In this document: one piece after another, positions 52,557-56,481 of the stretch
Layout: each line of letters starts with the position of its first letter
How positions within the stretch are numbered: the stretch's first letter is position 1
Assembly (NCBI GenBank): GCA_016839815.1
Contig: JAEOTM010000033.1
Coordinates: 1-56,481 of the forward strand
Direction: 5' to 3'
DNA: 56,481 bases
From: Candidatus Hodarchaeota archaeon
GTDB lineage: Archaea; Asgardarchaeota; Heimdallarchaeia; Hodarchaeales; Hodarchaeaceae
The notes under the pieces: generated by a model
Told to the model about the DNA's origin: nothing
Seen by the model: only the letters and a program-made list of their open reading frames with translations
Databases searched by the model: none
Translations under genes and position numbers: made by a program

Positions 52557-54356
52557 TTATAAATAGTTAATATCCTTTGGAATTGAATATAGAGATTCAA
52601 GATTCATTTCAAGCTCGTCCTCCCACTCCCTAATTGTATTCTTTTTCTTTTCTACCTCATAACTGTCAGAAGAACATGAATAGAGGTCTTGATACGTCTT
52701 CTGTAGTTTAAGTGCAAGCTTTCCAATTGTTATTACAGATGTGAGTTCTCCTTGGTCATGGGGGATTCGGATAGGTAGATTCAAGATAGAATTTTGAACA
52801 AAGTGTGGAAAGTCTGTCCTATTTGGATCAAAAAACTTGGATTGGATATATCTCATCATCAATTTAGAATTCAATACTCCAAGAAGATACTCTAACGAAA
52901 TATTTTTGTATTCTGATGGAATTTTCTTTTTCATTTGAAATATATAAACCACTTGAGATACCCATCGGTTATCAAAGTCAATAACCCAGTTCATCTTATT
53001 ACCAGTCTTTCGAACTAACAATTTAGGACTTTGATACAACTCAGGGGTCTTATAATTAATGCCTTGACAGTCTGTGTTGATATATCGATGTTCATGTGTG
53101 AAATACCTTTGAACCTGATAACCAGCCAGAAAAGGTCTATCAATTTTGGGATTCTGTTGTGAATCTGTTACAATTTCCGAATGAGGATCTGTCGGACTTA
53201 CCAATTGTTCACAAGTCGGATTTGTGCACTTCCTCTTCAGACGTGGGGGTGGATTCCATTTCCCACAATTTGGACATTGAAGCACGCGGCCTTTTTTGCC
53301 AATTTCTACTCCTCTCCCATTAAAAACCAGTGTACCAAGAGTAGTAACCTGTTTTTGTTCATTGTGAAGATCATTTTCTACTGCTTGAATAAAATCTGTA
53401 CTAACTCCAGCAAAAATATCAAATTCTAATTGAGGATTCTTCAAGAAACGACTCTGCTTACATTGGTAAAAATGAACTTCATCAAGCTTTATTCTCTCTT
53501 CTATCAAATCAATCCGTTCTGTTTTCGAAATTTTTGATATAACTCTTACTAAATGTTCAGAATTGCTCTTTGTTTTTTTTAATATGATTATCATCGACGG
53601 TTGAGTAACCTTTGGAAAAATATCTTCTCCTAAATTAACTAAGTGAGTTATTTGGCATTCTTCTAATATTATCTGTCGAATTTTCATATAATTCGGATTA
53701 GAAAGCAATGTATTTGGTACTACAAATCCTAAAAAGCCATTTTCATGTAATCCCATTATACTCCTTTCTAGGAATAAGCTCCACGAATCCATTTGTGAAG
53801 TAGCCGTTTTTAGGTAAGTTAATTTGCTCTTAAAGGTCGAAAGATCTGCTCCCCATGGTGGATTCCCGAATATGACTTGAAATTTCCCTCTCGTCTTAGG
53901 AAAGTTGATCTTCCAGTTCATAAGACTTGAACCTTGACCTTCAGTCCCTGAATTTGGTATAATGTCTAGTGCATTAAATGATTTGATCGTTTTCATGGTG
54001 AAGGGATGTCCAAGTAACTCTCGACACATCTGCACCTTACTCGGATCAAGATCAATACCATATAAATGGGAAATGAGTTCTTCTTTACTTTTTTGTTTCC
54101 AATATGTTTCAAGATACTCTAATGCTGAAATGAGGAAAATTCCTTCTCCCACTGCAGGATCTAAGATAGCTAGATCATCTTTAAGATCGTTTTCTACTCT
54201 ATTAAGATAAGGGCCAATTGTGTTTTCAACAATATATTCGACAATAAATGCTGGTGTAAAAACCTGGCCCAGCTCTTTGATCTTATTGGGAAGATTCTGT
54301 TGCATAGACTGCACACTACAATAGGAAAAAAGACATTGTGCTAGATTGGCTAGCAC
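52557..54356 (-). CDS. Solitary N6-adenine DNA methyltransferase with zinc ribbon
   Basis: A 599-residue gamma-class DNA methyltransferase: SAM motif I (A-I-L-D-P-A-V-G-E-G-I-F) near residue 70 precedes catalytic motif IV G-N-P-P-W near 163, as in TaqI/Eco57I-type N6-adenine enzymes. A zinc ribbon C-P-N-C-x10-C-x4-C sits near 345-365, inside the region that should recognise the target. The C-terminal 200 residues look like a TaqI-type recognition domain. There is no nuclease motif. ATG at 54305 (MQQNLPNKIKELGQVFTP) is a good alternative to the GTG at 54356. No restriction enzyme gene adjacent. Confidence 0.87.
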   Translation of the reverse strand: MLANLAQCLFSYCSVQSMQQNLPNKIKELGQVFTPAFIVEYIVENTIGPYLNRVENDLKDDLAILDPAVGEGIFLISALEYLETYWKQKSKEELISHLYGIDLDPSKVQMCRELLGHPFTMKTIKSFNALDIIPNSGTEGQGSSLMNWKINFPKTRGKFQVIFGNPPWGADLSTFKSKLTYLKTATSQMDSWSLFLERSIMGLHENGFLGFVVPNTLLSNPNYMKIRQIILEECQITHLVNLGEDIFPKVTQPSMIIILKKTKSNSEHLVRVISKISKTERIDLIEERIKLDEVHFYQCKQSRFLKNPQLEFDIFAGVSTDFIQAVENDLHNEQKQVTTLGTLVFNGRGVEIGKKGRVLQCPNCGKWNPPPRLKRKCTNPTCEQLVSPTDPHSEIVTDSQQNPKIDRPFLAGYQVQRYFTHEHRYINTDCQGINYKTPELYQSPKLLVRKTGNKMNWVIDFDNRWVSQVVYIFQMKKKIPSEYKNISLEYLLGVLNSKLMMRYIQSKFFDPNRTDFPHFVQNSILNLPIRIPHDQGELTSVITIGKLALKLQKTYQDLYSCSSDSYEVEKKKNTIREWEDELEMNLESLYSIPKDINYL

Positions 54357-54373
54357 CTTGAATTGATAGTATC

Positions 54374-54389
54374 AAAAAAAGGGAGAAAA
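54374..54389 (-). terminator. T-tract terminator after histone gene
   Basis: On the minus strand: TTTTCTCCC followed by T7, about 25 bases after the stop codon. Confidence 0.5.
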
Positions 54390-54413
54390 CTGATTTTTCA
54401 TACCTGATAATCT

Positions 54414-54842
54414 TTAGGGCATTATATCAGTATCTTTGATCGTTTTGCGTTTTGCGTGACGAGCAATATCAACGGCGGATTTAGCTAATGTGTAACAATA
54501 TGCTTCCAATTGCTTATTCAGATATTCAACCGCATCTCCACTTACTCTTTCCGCACCAGCATCTCTAATTACACGTTCTACACGTGCTTTTGCAAATGCT
54601 TTAGATTTAGGTCCAGTTGGAGAGGATTTTGGAACTCCAATTTTAGAGACTGCGACTTTTATATCGTCACCCTGGACAGTTTTTCTACCCGCGGCTTTGG
54701 CGAAATCAATTGCAGATTTCGAAACACTCTTGCCAAAATCAGCAACAAGCTCATCCATACGTCCAATACTCTTTGCAGATACGCGTTCTGCGCCTGCACC
54801 TTTCATGATTGCTTCAATTCTTGCCTTAGCAAAGACAGCCAT
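54414..54842 (-). CDS. Histone doublet (two fused histone folds)
   Basis: A 142-residue protein made of two archaeal histone folds. Fold 1 is about residues 4-68 and fold 2 about 83-142; each has G-A-E-R-V-S (17-22 and 96-101) and A-G/K-R-K-T (51-55, 130-134), the DNA-contact loops of HMf-type histones. A linker of about 14 residues rich in Pro, Ser and Lys joins them. Fold 2 ends at I-K-D-T-D-I-M-P, so its last helix is short. Doublets are known in Halobacteria and Methanopyrus. AGGTGA lies about ten bases before the ATG; a TATA-like CTTTAAAAAT is at 54934-54943 (minus strand). It packages DNA, probably as a pseudodimer. Confidence 0.93.
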   Translation of the reverse strand: MAVFAKARIEAIMKGAGAERVSAKSIGRMDELVADFGKSVSKSAIDFAKAAGRKTVQGDDIKVAVSKIGVPKSSPTGPKSKAFAKARVERVIRDAGAERVSGDAVEYLNKQLEAYCYTLAKSAVDIARHAKRKTIKDTDIMP

Positions 54843-55094
54843 TTTTTCTTTTCACCTTTTTCCAAATTTGTTTTTGATTCGATATTCCAGTAATAGAATG
54901 CAAATCTAGTGAATCCTCGAATGAAAGCCATTTTTAAAGATTTACATTTGAAATTATTCGATCACTAATTGCTATACGGATTATATTTGGGCAGTGACTC
55001 CTATAAATGCTTTTCTAGATTTCTTTGAGATAAGACGTGGAGAGTATCCACTGAATCTCATTTCAATAAGAAATATGATAGAAAGTTATGAAGT

Positions 55095-56481
55095 CTATAC
55101 ACGATTCATAACCTTAGTTTGTAATAATTTTATAACATCTAATAACGCTGTTGCTATGATAACCGTTCCAAAGATTAAGATCCAGTGGAAAAATGAGAGT
55201 GGGGTTAGTTCGAAAATATTTGCTAAGGGTTCGATATAGACAATGAATAAATGAAGGATAAATGCTAACCCTACTGCCCCTATCAAATAGAGGTTGTTAA
55301 AGGGGTTTGTTACCCAGATACTTTGATCATCAGGAGCCCTTGAGACAAATACTTGAAACAGTTCAAAAACCACAGAAACCGTTAATGCTAAAGTCCGAGC
55401 TAAGACTAAATTTTCATCAGTAAATCCCTCTCCAAATGCTAAAAAGAAAATCATTGTTGCTAAAAATGAGATTATCCCTGCTACGAGTGAAAAGATTAAA
55501 ATTTCATTTAACATGTTACTTTGTCTCCCCCGCGGTTTAGAATTCATGATATTTGGATCACCAGGATCAATGGACAGTGCCAAGGCAGGAAGCCCATCAG
55601 TAAGCAGATTAATCCATAGAATCCCTAGAGCAAGATAAGGAGAAGGTAAGCCAAGAAGCACTGTTGCTGTGAATACCACAAGGATCTCGTCAAAGTTTGA
55701 GCTTAGAAGATAGCGAATAAATTTCTTCATGTTAGCATAAATAATTCGCCCTTCTTCAACTGCGCTGACTATCGTACTGAAATTATCATCCATTAACACC
55801 ATATCACTGGCTTCACGTGCAACATCAGTACCAGAAATACCCATAGCAATACCAATATCCGCTTTTTTCAGAGCCGGTGCATCATTAACTCCATCACCCG
55901 TCATAGCAACGACTAATCCGAATTCCTCTTGGAGAGTTTCAACGATTCTACGTTTAATGCTAGGAGAGGCACGTGCGCATACATCTAAATCTTTCAATAC
56001 TTCTTTAAATTCATCGTCACTCATTGCTTCAAGTTCACTGGAGGTATGTGCTAGATAAAATGTATCCTCATATGGTTTCAAATCGAGAGATTTAGCAATT
56101 GCCAATGCTGTATCCAATTGATCTCCCGTTATCATGATAATCCGAATCCCAGCATTTTTACACTTTCTGATTGCATCTTCAACTTCCGTTCGTGGAGGGT
56201 CAATCATTGCAATTAGTCCCAAGAAAGTCATTTCAGTCTCAACAGATTCTTCTGAAAAGTCCGTTTGGTTATTGGGAAGTTCTTTTTGTGCAACTCCGAG
56301 TACACGAAACGCTTGACTGGCAAGTTCAGAATTATTACTAATAATCTGCTGTCGTACCTCATCCGACAACGGAACTCGTTTTCCATCTAAAAATACATGC
56401 GTACACAGATCAAGAATTATCCCTGGTGAACCTTTCATAAAGGCCCATGTCTGTTCAATACCAGGCCTTTTTCGGTTAAAT
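55095..56481 (-). CDS. P-type cation ATPase, C-terminal part (cut by window edge)
   Basis: The coding frame continues to the right edge; at least 461 residues are visible. It starts in the nucleotide-binding domain (M-K-G-S-P-G-I-I-L), has M-I-T-G-D-Q and the hinge M-T-G-D-G-V-N-D-A-P-A-L-K-K-A-D-I-G-I-A-M-G, then six C-terminal TM segments. The phosphorylation motif DKTGT and the first four TM segments lie outside the window. P-type II (Ca2+/Na+/H+ family, SERCA/PMR1-like) is suggested by L-L-S-S-N-F-D-E-I and N-L-L-T-D-G-L-P-A-L-A-L-S-I-D. The ion is uncertain. Four TM residues E, N and D in these stretches are probable ion ligands. Confidence 0.9.
   Translation of the reverse strand, partial: FNRKRPGIEQTWAFMKGSPGIILDLCTHVFLDGKRVPLSDEVRQQIISNNSELASQAFRVLGVAQKELPNNQTDFSEESVETEMTFLGLIAMIDPPRTEVEDAIRKCKNAGIRIIMITGDQLDTALAIAKSLDLKPYEDTFYLAHTSSELEAMSDDEFKEVLKDLDVCARASPSIKRRIVETLQEEFGLVVAMTGDGVNDAPALKKADIGIAMGISGTDVAREASDMVLMDDNFSTIVSAVEEGRIIYANMKKFIRYLLSSNFDEILVVFTATVLLGLPSPYLALGILWINLLTDGLPALALSIDPGDPNIMNSKPRGRQSNMLNEILIFSLVAGIISFLATMIFFLAFGEGFTDENLVLARTLALTVSVVFELFQVFVSRAPDDQSIWVTNPFNNLYLIGAVGLAFILHLFIVYIEPLANIFELTPLSFFHWILIFGTVIIATALLDVIKLLQTKVMNRV

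Noticed and set aside
55007..55094. Plus-strand frame 54994-55239 at the end of the ATPase gene
   Set aside because: Most of it is antisense to the ATPase C-terminus; no ribosome site and no recognisable motif.
1..56481. tRNA and rRNA genes
   Set aside because: I looked for TPsiC-type GGTTCGAAT strings and their complements; the few hits lie inside protein genes and have no acceptor stem.
1..56481. CRISPR array or insertion sequence
   Set aside because: No regularly spaced repeats beyond the 18-bp coding repeat at 34013-34066, and no transposase-like protein or terminal inverted repeats.

Overview
The window is AT-rich archaeal DNA, and its gene content points to an Asgard archaeon, probably of the Heimdallarchaeia type. 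Archaeal markers are a fused two-fold histone, aIF1A, Dph2, XerA-type recombinase, an RPA-like OB-fold protein, UbiA-family prenyltransferases, AlaX and tungsten aldehyde:ferredoxin oxidoreductase. The Asgard signal comes from eukaryote-like genes: an Arf-like small GTPase with a C-terminal longin-like domain, next to a stand-alone longin-like protein, and a protein with two PARP-type C-x2-C-x31-H-x2-C zinc fingers. Taxonomy is inferred from gene content only. I see no tRNA, rRNA, CRISPR array, transposase or provirus.

Layout. 1-6.1 kb (minus): a cut gene, a HEAT-repeat/beta-domain protein, two paralogous proteins that share an N-terminal beta domain (one carries four helix-hairpin-helix units), and an MFS permease. 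6.3-15.3 kb: aIF1A, GDPD phosphodiesterase, Nudix hydrolase, a GNAT acetyltransferase convergent with a Sir2 deacetylase, a lipase-like hydrolase, a UbiA enzyme, AlaX, a truncated UvrC-like nuclease and a KaiC-like ATPase. 15.4-20.5 kb: HyuA-HyuB-glycerate kinase operon. 20.6-32.6 kb: MenA-like prenyltransferase, an RHH/7-TM/SGNH three-gene operon, the PARP-finger protein, Dph2, a winged-helix protein, XerA, and a split lysine-ketoglutarate reductase/saccharopine dehydrogenase pair. 32.9-38.8 kb: small membrane protein, OB-fold protein, solitary DNA methyltransferase, MFS permease and the longin/GTPase pair. 38.9-48.2 kb: a minus-strand group (FGGY kinase, class III aminotransferase, small unknown, Fe-alcohol dehydrogenase, SCP2 protein) head-to-head with a plus-strand operon (AOR, acyl-CoA ligase, MoaD-like protein). 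48.2-56.5 kb (minus): solute-binding protein, form IV RuBisCO-like protein, a 49-residue zinc ribbon, an ECF S component, a second methyltransferase, the histone doublet and a P-type ATPase cut by the window edge.

How the genes may work together. The head-to-head block at 42.4-48.2 kb reads as an alcohol to aldehyde to acid to acyl-CoA route, with an SCP2 lipid carrier and the MoaD protein that tungstopterin synthesis needs. The MoaD gene has no ATG/GTG/TTG start; its best start is CTG six bases after a good Shine-Dalgarno. The longin protein and the Arf-longin GTPase are divergent neighbours and may act on the same membrane system. Several genes have a TATA-like box 24-30 bases before the start codon, which suggests leaderless transcripts. 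Several minus-strand genes end at a C/T-rich then oligo-T tract, and one such site is a perfect 12-bp inverted repeat.
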